From: Glycomyces dulcitolivorans
GTDB lineage: Bacteria > Actinomycetota > Actinomycetes > Mycobacteriales > Micromonosporaceae
Assembly: GCF_003265355.1 (NCBI RefSeq)
Contig: NZ_QFRW01000054.1
Location: forward strand, 67,631 to 131,630
DNA length: 64,000 nt
Direction of reading: 5' to 3'
Shown here: positions 8,782-16,250 of the stretch, in pieces
Numbering within the stretch: the stretch's first letter is position 1
How the letters are laid out: every line of letters begins with the position of its first letter
Notes under the pieces: generated by a model
Database searches by the model: none
Told to the model about the DNA's origin: nothing
The model's input: only the letters and a program-made list of their open reading frames with translations
Made by a program: the position numbers and the translations under genes

Positions 8782-9606
8782 TCGGCAACCCCCTTCTACG
8801 ACGAAGAGGAGTCCGAGTTCTACGGCATGTGCGTCGAAGACCTGATCCGGCGGAGACAACGTTCTCATGGGAGCGCTTTCGGAATGGTGGAGCTGGGGGT
8901 GGGTACCGCGAAGACGATCTGCGGCGTGCTCCGCCGCGTCGGAGCCTCGATCCATGTGCACGGATTCGAGATCGACGAGTCCTCGTTTCGCAGTGCCCGC
9001 TCCAACATCCGGGATCACGCACTGGAGGATCGCTACCGGCTCACGCACGGAGACTTCTTCGAAGCCATGGCAGACCTCCCTGCACGCGGCTGCCTCATCA
9101 GCAATCCACCGTATCTGCCGTCGCCCGACCCCCAGATCCGACTACCTCATCTCTGGGGCGGCGAACACGGCGACCACATCAGCCGCCGCGCGATCGCATT
9201 GGGCTTTCCGCATGTGCTCCTGATGCTCTCGTCGTTCGCGAATCCGCTGGGACTCCTCCGATGGGCCCGGGCACACGACTATTCGCTGGTCCATTGGGTC
9301 GCTCGACCGATCGAGTTCGGCGACTATTCAAGTGAGCCGAAAGTGCGCAGGCACATCGACGAACTGGCGGCCGCAGGTAGGTCGTTCGTGACCGAGGACT
9401 CCTATCTGCTGGTCGGCGCGACCTGGAGCAAGGAGGGCCCCTCCGCCGACCGCTCGGCCGAACTGGCACGGCTCATCCGCGGCCACTCGGTGCCGAGGCA
9501 CTCGGGGAGTGCTCCATCGGCCCGGCTCACGCGTGAGGGAATTTCAGCCGCGGTGATATCGGACCGGCGTCAGGACTCCCCCATGGTCGCGACCGACAGC
9601 GAATGA
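8779..9606 (+). CDS. SAM-dependent methyltransferase with NPPY motif
   Basis: A class I methyltransferase of 275 aa. Motif I is VELGVGTAKT (37-46). A motif II acidic residue follows in HGFEID. The motif IV NPPY at 109-112 is typical of N-methyltransferases acting on amide or amino nitrogens (PrmC/HemK, adenine and rRNA/tRNA enzymes). The substrate is unknown; the long basic C-terminus (from about residue 215) is not part of the core fold. An in-frame GTG at 8752 overlaps the upstream gene, but AGGAG at 8767-8771 sits seven bases before TTG 8779, so I take TTG as the start. It is last in the four-gene operon, and its final 37 bp overlap the convergent ATPase-like gene. Confidence 0.8.
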   Translation: MSATPFYDEEESEFYGMCVEDLIRRRQRSHGSAFGMVELGVGTAKTICGVLRRVGASIHVHGFEIDESSFRSARSNIRDHALEDRYRLTHGDFFEAMADLPARGCLISNPPYLPSPDPQIRLPHLWGGEHGDHISRRAIALGFPHVLLMLSSFANPLGLLRWARAHDYSLVHWVARPIEFGDYSSEPKVRRHIDELAAAGRSFVTEDSYLLVGATWSKEGPSADRSAELARLIRGHSVPRHSGSAPSARLTREGISAAVISDRRQDSPMVATDSE

Positions 9607-10073
9607 GGAAGGTGGAGTTCCGCCCAGACGACCCGTCCGCCCGATCCCGGGAGGTAGTAGTCCCAGGCCTTGCTGACCGCGCCGACGGCGAGAACCTCCG
9701 TCAGTTCGTTCTCGTCGGACTGGGACTCGGGGATCACCGGCGGCTCGGCGAGGTCGTCCCAGACCTCGACCAGCAGGCTCCGCTGTTCCATGCGCATCCT
9801 GAGCACGATCATCCCCACTCGGCGACCGTGGAAGTCGACGAAGGTCTGCAACCGCCGGGACGACTCCGGTTGCGCTCCGACCGCGTGCGCCACCAGCTCC
9901 GAAGCGACCAGCTGTGCGTTCTCCATCAATTGCGGAGGCCGGCTGAGATCCCAGGCGCCGAGGACACTGCGCACCAGCTCGCGGGCGGAACCGACCGATC
10001 CGGGCAATGCAGCCAGCCTCAGTTCGCCGATGAGCTCGGAAACACCTGACGCCTGGTCGGCGGCTGTTGCCAT
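9570..10073 (-). CDS. HATPase-fold regulator (anti-sigma-factor-like), degenerate N box
   Basis: A 167-aa protein resembling the stand-alone HATPase_c regulators abundant in actinomycetes (RsbW/SpoIIAB-like). The segment MENAQLVASELVAHAV corresponds to the helix that normally reads ELV(T/S)NA; here the N-box asparagine is replaced (AHAV), so Mg-ATP binding may be weakened. The C-terminus carries a short WDYYLPGSGGRVVWAEL strand as in the family. The frame extends to 10175, but ATG 10073 is preceded by GAGGGA at good spacing, so the longer version mostly translates promoter DNA. Its 3' end overlaps the convergent methyltransferase gene by 37 bp. It could modulate a sigma factor or an XRE partner; neither is visible here. 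Confidence 0.65.
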   Translation of the reverse strand: MATAADQASGVSELIGELRLAALPGSVGSARELVRSVLGAWDLSRPPQLMENAQLVASELVAHAVGAQPESSRRLQTFVDFHGRRVGMIVLRMRMEQRSLLVEVWDDLAEPPVIPESQSDENELTEVLAVGAVSKAWDYYLPGSGGRVVWAELHLPHSLSVATMGES

Positions 10074-10109
10074 GCTTTCCCTCAATCGCTGTAGGCGGTA
10101 AGGTTCATT

Positions 10110-10122
10110 GTCAACCTTTGAC
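10110..10122. promoter_or_regulatory. Short palindrome upstream of the HATPase regulator
   Basis: GTCAA-CCT-TTGAC, a perfect 5-3-5 inverted repeat 37 bp upstream of ATG 10073. It is a possible operator or promoter element for the minus-strand gene. Short enough to be chance. Confidence 0.35.
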
Positions 10123-10300
10123 GAGCGCTCAGCAAGCGTAACCTGACAATGCGTTGTGTTGTGTTTCAGCATCACTTCGATCGACTTGCATCACAGTGAT
10201 ATCCGTCAATAGGATGCATTCGGGATCGGGCCTGCAGACAGGCAGTCCACGGTCGGTCCACCTCCGTCCCGGTTCATTTCCGCCCGTGTCGCGGCGCGCG

Positions 10301-10720
10301 TTATGCCCGCCTGGTGGTCTTGAGGGCTGCTTCGTATTGGGGGCGGTCGAATTCGAAGGGGCCGAGATCGGTGAGGTCCCAGGCGGGGCGGTGCTCGTTC
10401 TTGAAGTCGCTCCAGGTCACGGTGGTGGGCGTGAGGTCGACTCGGGCGAGGAGGGGCCAGCAGCCCCAGTCGCCGCAGTCGCAGCCGAGGAGGACGGTGT
10501 CGCCGTCGAGGGTGAGCACGGGCTCGCCGAGGAAGTGGCGGCTGGGCCAGCGGACGGGGCCGAGGTTGGTGAGGCCGGCGTAGGCGCCGGCGAGGTCCTC
10601 TTGGCGGTCGGCTCTGGCGGAGCGGAGTTCGGCGCGGCGGGCGTGTTCTTGGAGCGGGACGCCGTCGACCTTGATCTCCAGGACTTCGTTCGTCGCAACG
10701 GTGAATTCGATGCGGTTCAT
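10301..10720 (-). CDS. Hypothetical protein, 139 aa
   Basis: A small soluble protein (MNRIEFTVAT...) that I cannot assign to a named family. It has a characteristic centre with three cysteines and tryptophans (LLGCDCGDWGCWPLLARV, residues 78-94) and an acidic/aromatic tail (WDLTDLGPFEFDR). The CDCGDWGCW cluster could bind metal or form disulfides. A far longer frame runs on upstream (to 12454), but that part is the antisense shadow of the glycosyltransferase gene. ATG 10720 is the sensible start. It is alone on this strand, about 230 bp from the HATPase regulator. Confidence 0.6.
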   Translation of the reverse strand: MNRIEFTVATNEVLEIKVDGVPLQEHARRAELRSARADRQEDLAGAYAGLTNLGPVRWPSRHFLGEPVLTLDGDTVLLGCDCGDWGCWPLLARVDLTPTTVTWSDFKNEHRPAWDLTDLGPFEFDRPQYEAALKTTRRA

Positions 10721-10972
10721 GCCTGCATCGTAGGGGCCGGGGGCTTGTCGGGGCGGCGGGTTTTGTCGGGCTTCTAGGGCGGATGCTTTTATTCTGGTGA
10801 CTTGAGTCACTTTAGTTGTAGGTTTTCGCGTTTTCCTTCGTGTGTTCTTTAGCGACACCTCAGCAGCCCAATCCAAATCGGATCTTCCCTCCCGGGACGG
10901 AGTCTGCTCGGTTCGCACTGTCCACATAGGTCTATGACCTGATCCCCTGACCACTGAAAGCAGTCCTCCGCG

Positions 10973-12484
10973 ATGACTCACACCTCCGCCCGCCAGCGCG
11001 TCGTCATGCTGGTGCACAACGGCGTCCACGGCGACTCGCGCGTCCAGAAGCAGGCCCGGTCGGCCGCCGAGGCCGGGTGGGACGTGCTCCTGCTCGGCCG
11101 CGCTCCGGGGAAGGAGGAGGTGTCGTGGCGGCTCGGCGGGGCCGAGGCGCGGTTGCTGCCGTTCAAGCACGTGAGCACCCGCGCGCATGAAGTGCGGTCG
11201 CCGCGGCTGTTCGCGCCGCTCGCGTATCGGTTCCCGGCCATGGGAAAGCAGCGGTTGCAGTTGGCGCGGACCTGGCGGGCGCAGATCGGCGAGATCATGG
11301 CGCGGCAGGCCGCCGAGGGTTCGGACGGGGCGTTGCAGAAAGCCGCGCTGCTGCCGCGGCGGGTCGCGGTCAAGGTGGCGGGCAAGTGGATCGGGCTGCG
11401 GGCGAACAGCACGAGGAAGGTGGCCGGGCGGCGGGCGCAGATGACGTCGCCGTTGGATCGATTCACGACCGCGTTCTGGCTCAAGACGATGGGCGACCGG
11501 GCATGGCGGAGGCTGGACCCGTCGCTGTGGGACATCGAGATCGCGTTCCGGGCGGCGATCGACGAGTTCGAGCCGGATCTCATCCACGCCAACGACTTCC
11601 AGATGCTCGGCGTCGGCGCCAGAGCGAAGCTGCGGGCCCGCGTGAAGGGCCGCGAGGTGAAGCTGGTGTGGGACGCGCACGAGTTCCTGCCGGGCATCCG
11701 GCCCTGGAATCCGCACCCGCGTTGGCATCCGGCGCAGCTGGCGCACGAGTCGGAGTACGGGCCGTACGCCGACGCCGTGGTCACGGTCTCTGAGACGCTG
11801 GCCGATCTGCTGCGGGAGCGTCATGGATTGACGGAGACCCCGCAGGTGGTGATGAACACGCCCGAGGTCGATGAAGTGCACGACGGGGCGGCGCCGCCGA
11901 GCCTGCGCGAGCAGTGCGGGATCGGGGCCGACACGCCGCTCATGGTGTACAGCGGCGCGGCCGCGCCGCAGCGGGGCCTGGCCGACATGGTGCGGGCGCT
12001 GCCGCTGCTCGACGGCGTCCACTGCGCGTTCGTGGTGGGGAAGCCGCAGTCGGCGTTCATGTCGGAACTGCGCGCGCTCGCGGCGGAGCTCGGCGTGGCC
12101 GGGCGGGTGCACGTGCTGCCGTACGTCGAGTACTGGCAGGTGGTGCCGTACCTGGCGCAGGCCGACGTCGGCCTGATCCCCATCCACCACTTCCCGAACC
12201 ACGAGCTGGCGCTGATCACGAAGTTCTTCGAGTACGCGCACGCGCGGCTGCCGATCGTCGTCTCCGACGTCGAGACCATGAGCGCGGTCGTGCGCCGCAC
12301 CGGGCAGGGCGAGGTGTGCCGGGCCGAGGACCCGCGGGACCTGGCGCGCGCGGTCGCGGCCGTGCTCGCCGACCCCAAGGCGTACCGAAAGGCCTACGAG
12401 GACGGCGAACTGCTCGACCAGTGGACGTGGGCGAGCCAGGCCGAGAACCTGCACGCGGTCTACCGCGGGCTGCTCGCCCGGTGA
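10973..12484 (+). CDS. Glycosyltransferase family 4-like protein
   Basis: A 503-aa GT-B-fold glycosyltransferase. The N-terminal half starts with VVMLVHNGVHGDSRVQKQA, the usual acceptor-side Rossmann opening with an SRV motif. The C-terminal half has the GT4 donor-site features: PLMVYSGAAAPQRGL, a VHVLPYVEYWQVVPYLAQADVGLIP stretch, and an E near ELALITKFFEYAHARLPIV, equivalent to the EX7E region. It should transfer a sugar from a nucleotide-sugar donor to a cell-envelope or secondary-metabolite acceptor; specificity is not readable. Its stop overlaps the GTG of the next gene (GTGA), so the two glycosyltransferases are cotranslated. Confidence 0.85.
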   Translation: MTHTSARQRVVMLVHNGVHGDSRVQKQARSAAEAGWDVLLLGRAPGKEEVSWRLGGAEARLLPFKHVSTRAHEVRSPRLFAPLAYRFPAMGKQRLQLARTWRAQIGEIMARQAAEGSDGALQKAALLPRRVAVKVAGKWIGLRANSTRKVAGRRAQMTSPLDRFTTAFWLKTMGDRAWRRLDPSLWDIEIAFRAAIDEFEPDLIHANDFQMLGVGARAKLRARVKGREVKLVWDAHEFLPGIRPWNPHPRWHPAQLAHESEYGPYADAVVTVSETLADLLRERHGLTETPQVVMNTPEVDEVHDGAAPPSLREQCGIGADTPLMVYSGAAAPQRGLADMVRALPLLDGVHCAFVVGKPQSAFMSELRALAAELGVAGRVHVLPYVEYWQVVPYLAQADVGLIPIHHFPNHELALITKFFEYAHARLPIVVSDVETMSAVVRRTGQGEVCRAEDPRDLARAVAAVLADPKAYRKAYEDGELLDQWTWASQAENLHAVYRGLLAR

Positions 12485-14106
12485 GCGTGCGGTCGCGGGT
12501 CCGGCAGGCGCTGCCGGGACGCCGGCCGGTCGGTCCGCTCGTCGACGAGGCCGGGCGCGACACGCGGGCGGCGCGGGAGCGGTTCGGCCTGCCGGCGGCG
12601 GGGCTGCTGGTCATGGTTCTCGGGGATCCCGGGGTCGAGGAGCTGCGGGTCCTGTGGCCGGCGCTCGGCGACGGTGCGGCGGTGGTCGCGTGCGCCGATC
12701 CGGTTCGGGCCGAGGCGATCCGGGCGGCGGCGCGGGAGCACGGGGCGGCGGCGCATCCGGTCGCGGCCGGGGACGACCTGGCCGGGCTGCTGTGCGCGGC
12801 CGACGTCGGGCTGGTGCTGACCGCGCCGCCCGAGCGGTTGCTGCCGCAGGAGTTGTTCGCGTGCTTGGACGTCCGGCTGCCGTTCGCGGCGGCCGGGAAC
12901 CGGGCGGTGCGGCGGTTCGCGAAGAAGTGGGGCGTGGGTCGGGCGTTCGACGAGGGCGATTCGGAGTCGCTCGGCGAGGCGCTGCGCCGGGCCGCGGGGA
13001 TCACGCGGGGGTTCGCCGCCGCGGCCGCCGACTACCGCTTGGATTGGGAGACCTGCTGGCCGACACCGGATTCGCGTCCGGTGCGGCTCGGCATGGGGAC
13101 CGCGAACTCGGCCGGGCAGCTGGCGCAGCTCGCGCGGGCCGTGACCCGCGCGAGGCAGGACGTCGGGGCGGAGGTGGTCATGACCGATCCCGGTGCGGTG
13201 CTGCGGTATCCGGCGGACGTGCACCTGGATCCGAAGCGGCAGGCCGATCTCGACGTGCAGCTCGACCAGGCGCGGCGGGTCTTGGGCTCGTACACCCATC
13301 TCATCGCCGACGGCTCGCGGGCGATGCTCGGCTGGATGAACGGGACCGACCTGGCCGGGGATCTGCCGGCGCTGCGGCGCGCGAGCGTCAAGGTGGCGCT
13401 GCTGGCGCACGGCAGCGAGGTCCGCGACCCCGACCGGCACCTGCGCGAGTACGAGCACTCGCACTACCGGCACGCCCCGGCCGACGTCCTGGAGACGTTG
13501 CGGCGCAAGTCCCTCCGGAACCGGCGGACCGCCCTGGAGTCGGGCCTGCCGCTGTTCGTCACCACGCCCGACCTGCTCGACGACCTGCCGGGCGCGGTCT
13601 GGCTGCCGCTCACCGTGGACGCCGACCACTGGTACTGCGACCGGCCGGTCTTCGAGCGGCCCCGCCCGGTCGTCGTCCACGCCCCGTCCAAGCGCTGGAC
13701 CAAGGGCTCGGCCGACATCGTCCCGGTCCTCGAAGACCTCGACCGGGCCGGGCTGATCGAGTTCCGCATGGTCGAGGGCGTGCCGAGCCACCGGATGCGG
13801 GAGTTCGTGCACGAGGCCGACCTGGTGGTCGAGCAGATCGGCATCGGCGCGTACAGCGCGTTCGCGTGCGAGGCGATGGCCGCGGGAAAGCCGGTTCTGG
13901 CCCGGCTCGACCCGCGCAACGTCGAGCGGATGGGGACCGAGCCGCCGGTCGTGGACATCACGCCCGGCAGCCTGCGCGAGCGCGTGGAGGAGCTGGTCAA
14001 GGACCGTGAGGCCGCGCGGCGGCTGGGCTTCGCGTCGCTGCGGTACGCGCGGCGGGTTCACGACGGGCGCATGGCCGCGGAGGTCCTGTCGGGGTTCCTG
14101 ACCTAA
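12481..14106 (+). CDS. Second glycosyltransferase-like protein, coupled to the first
   Basis: A 541-aa protein beginning at GTG 12481 inside the preceding stop. The N-terminal ~190 residues resemble a degraded GT-B C-terminal domain (LLCAADVGLVLTAPPERLLPQELF, FAAAGNRAVRRFA). From about residue 200 a more complete GT4 module follows: LGMGTANSAGQ, HLIADGSRAM, VVVHAPSKRWTKGSADIVP, and EADLVVEQIGIGAYSAFACEAMAAGKPVLA, which carries the conserved donor-binding glutamates. It may therefore be a fusion of a half-domain with a full glycosyltransferase. The coupling suggests both act on the same glycan. A much longer frame opening upstream (11914) is only the shadow of the first gene. Confidence 0.75.
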   Translation: MSVRSRVRQALPGRRPVGPLVDEAGRDTRAARERFGLPAAGLLVMVLGDPGVEELRVLWPALGDGAAVVACADPVRAEAIRAAAREHGAAAHPVAAGDDLAGLLCAADVGLVLTAPPERLLPQELFACLDVRLPFAAAGNRAVRRFAKKWGVGRAFDEGDSESLGEALRRAAGITRGFAAAAADYRLDWETCWPTPDSRPVRLGMGTANSAGQLAQLARAVTRARQDVGAEVVMTDPGAVLRYPADVHLDPKRQADLDVQLDQARRVLGSYTHLIADGSRAMLGWMNGTDLAGDLPALRRASVKVALLAHGSEVRDPDRHLREYEHSHYRHAPADVLETLRRKSLRNRRTALESGLPLFVTTPDLLDDLPGAVWLPLTVDADHWYCDRPVFERPRPVVVHAPSKRWTKGSADIVPVLEDLDRAGLIEFRMVEGVPSHRMREFVHEADLVVEQIGIGAYSAFACEAMAAGKPVLARLDPRNVERMGTEPPVVDITPGSLRERVEELVKDREAARRLGFASLRYARRVHDGRMAAEVLSGFLT

Positions 14107-15017
14107 TCCGTGGTGCGGTAGGGGTTCATGGCTTCTCGGAGGGCGTCGAGGAGGAGGCGGCGGGACGGCTGGGCGGCGTGGCCGGAGCGGGCGAAGAGGA
14201 CGATGCTGCGGCGGTCGGCGCCGTCCAGGTCGATCAGGCGGAGCCCGTCGGGGCGCATCCGGAGCATCATGCGGGTCGCCGGGGTCGCGCCGAGGCCGGC
14301 GGCGGCCATCGCGAGGCAGGCGCCGGTCTCGGTGACCTCGTGCAGGACGTGCGGCTCGAATCCGGCCCGGCGGCACATCGCGCGGGACGCGGCGCCGAAG
14401 CGGGTGGCCGCTGGCGCGAGGATCCAGTCCGCTTCCGCCAAGTCGGACAAGGGAACCCGGGTGCCGAGGTCGGAGTGGTCGGCGACGGCGACCGCGAGGG
14501 GTTCGGTCACCAGGACGATCCGCTCGACGCCGGCGGCCGCCGCGGGCGGGGCCGAGGAGTAGTCGACCGCCAGGGCGAGGTCGACCGAGGCGCGCCGGAC
14601 CGCCTCGGCGGAGGCGTCCACGTCGAGTTCCACTGAGCGGACCCGGATCCAAGGGGCTTCCTGCTGGAGGATCGCCAGGGCCGGGCCGAGGGCGACGGCG
14701 GCGGGGCTGCCGAAGACGCCCAGGCGGATGTCGAGCCGGGCCTGGCCGGGCCGCCAGTCGCCCTCCATGGCGGCGACGGCCTCGGATTCGGTGATGAGGA
14801 TGCGCTCGGCGTAGGCGAGGAAGCGGGTACCGCGCTCGGTCAGGCGCAGGCCGCGCCCGACGCGCTCGAACAGGGGGTGCCCGAGCTCGCGCTCCAGGGC
14901 CGCGATCTGCTGCGACACGGCGCCGGTGGTGTAGCCGAGGGCGGTCGCGGCGCTGGTCATGGCCCCGGAGCGGGCCGTCTCGACGAAGGCGCGCAGGCGC
15001 ACGAAACCGAGGTCCAT
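14103..15017 (-). CDS. LysR-family transcriptional regulator
   Basis: A 304-aa LysR regulator. The N-terminal winged helix (FVETARSGAMTSAATALGYTTG..., about residues 10-60) is followed by the linker helix and a periplasmic-binding-like effector domain. Transcribed divergently from the FAD oxidoreductase/HglS/ALDH7 operon, with only about 70 bp between them, it is the expected regulator of that operon and probably responds to a lysine or 2-aminoadipate pathway intermediate (inference from position). Its 3' end overlaps the stop of the second glycosyltransferase gene by four bases, but the two are convergent. Confidence 0.9.
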   Translation of the reverse strand: MDLGFVRLRAFVETARSGAMTSAATALGYTTGAVSQQIAALERELGHPLFERVGRGLRLTERGTRFLAYAERILITESEAVAAMEGDWRPGQARLDIRLGVFGSPAAVALGPALAILQQEAPWIRVRSVELDVDASAEAVRRASVDLALAVDYSSAPPAAAAGVERIVLVTEPLAVAVADHSDLGTRVPLSDLAEADWILAPAATRFGAASRAMCRRAGFEPHVLHEVTETGACLAMAAAGLGATPATRMMLRMRPDGLRLIDLDGADRRSIVLFARSGHAAQPSRRLLLDALREAMNPYRTTD

Positions 15018-15089
15018 GCAGGGATGCTAAACGAGATCGTGCAGAACCGTTCGATGGACCTAAAGAGTCCGGGTCGGGATACTGGGGCC

Positions 15090-16241
15090 GTGAGGGAGAG
15101 TCTTGGTGCGGTGCCTGCGGACGCCGAGGTGGTCGTCGTCGGCGGCGGTGTGGTGGGGCTGAGCGTCGCGTTCCACCTGGCCGAGGCAGGCGTGCGCAGG
15201 GTCGTCGTGGTCGAGCGCGACCTGGTCGGGCGCGGGTCGTCGGCGAAACCGGTCGGCGGGGTGCGCGCCACGTTCTCCGATCCGGGGAACATCCTGCTGG
15301 GGCAGCGGAGCCTGGAGGCGTTCGAGCGGTTCGGCCCCGGGATCGGGTTGCGCCAGGTCGGGTACCTGTTCCTTTGCCGCAGTGAGGAGGAGGTCGCCGA
15401 GGTCGAGCGGTCGACGCGGCTGCAACGGCGTCTCGGCGGGTCGGGGCGGATGGTCTCGGCGGCCGAGGCGGTCGGCCTCAACCCTTATCTGAACGGGGAC
15501 GCGCTGCTCGCGGCGTCCTTCTCCCCCAGGGACGGCCACGCCGAGCCGGCCCTGGTGGTCGCGACCTACCGGGCCATGGCCGAGGAACTCGGAGTCGTGG
15601 TCTGCGAGGGGACCGAGGTGGTCGGGATCGACCTCGCGGGCGCGGATATCGAAGCGGTGCAGACGGATCGCGGGACGGTCCGCACGCAGCGGGTGGTGTG
15701 CGCGGCCGGGGCCTGGTCGGCGCGGATCGGCGACATGGCCGGCGTCCCGCTCCCGGTGGAGCCGGTGCGGCGCCAGATCGGGATCACGCCGCCGGAGGCG
15801 AAGCCGCCGACCGTGCCGTTCACCCTGGACCTGTCGACCACGCTGTACTTTCACAACTGCGGCGACGGGCTGCTGCTGGGGATCTCGAACCCGGAGCAGG
15901 AGCCCGGCTTCGGGCGGGAGTATTCGGCGGAGTGGCGGCCCGCCTTCGACAAGGCCGCGCAGGTCGTGGCACCATCGCTGGTCGGGCGGGAGCTCGCGTC
16001 GGGTTGGGCGGGGCTGTACGAGAACACGCCCGACCACAACGCGCTCATCGGCGTCTCGCGCCAGGTGCATGGATTCGCTTACGCGACAGGGTTCTCCGGG
16101 CACGGCTTCCTCCAGGCGCCGGCCGTCGGCGAGGTCGTGCGGGACCTGTACCTGGGCCGCGAGCCGTTCATGGACCCGTCGCCATTCCACGCCGACCGGT
16201 TCGCGGCCGCCGCGCCGGTGCGCGAGCGGCACATCATCTAA
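15090..16241 (+). CDS. FAD-dependent amino-acid oxidase (DadA/sarcosine-oxidase type)
   Basis: A D-amino-acid/sarcosine/glycine-oxidase-like flavoenzyme. The dinucleotide motif VVVGGGVVGLS lies near the N-terminus, and near the end come WAGLYENTPDHNALIG and YATGFSGHGFLQAPAVGE, the usual FAD-contact motifs of the DAO family. It should oxidise an amine at the alpha carbon to an imine with reduction of oxygen or another acceptor. With HglS and ALDH7 alongside, an L-pipecolate or related cyclic-amine oxidase role (as AmaA in Pseudomonas lysine catabolism) is a fair inference, not proven. Two starts are possible: ATG 15054 and GTG 15090. I prefer 15090, which gives 383 aa and the usual distance to the FAD motif. 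Confidence 0.75.
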   Translation: MRESLGAVPADAEVVVVGGGVVGLSVAFHLAEAGVRRVVVVERDLVGRGSSAKPVGGVRATFSDPGNILLGQRSLEAFERFGPGIGLRQVGYLFLCRSEEEVAEVERSTRLQRRLGGSGRMVSAAEAVGLNPYLNGDALLAASFSPRDGHAEPALVVATYRAMAEELGVVVCEGTEVVGIDLAGADIEAVQTDRGTVRTQRVVCAAGAWSARIGDMAGVPLPVEPVRRQIGITPPEAKPPTVPFTLDLSTTLYFHNCGDGLLLGISNPEQEPGFGREYSAEWRPAFDKAAQVVAPSLVGRELASGWAGLYENTPDHNALIGVSRQVHGFAYATGFSGHGFLQAPAVGEVVRDLYLGREPFMDPSPFHADRFAAAAPVRERHII

Positions 16242-16250
16242 GGAGCACAC

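Noticed and set aside
10721..12454. Upstream extension of the 139-aa minus-strand gene to 717 aa
   Set aside because: The extension is antisense to the glycosyltransferase and has no recognisable fold; ATG 10720 is kept.
12460..14652. 730-aa open frame antisense to the second glycosyltransferase
   Set aside because: Arg/Pro-rich shadow with no domain.
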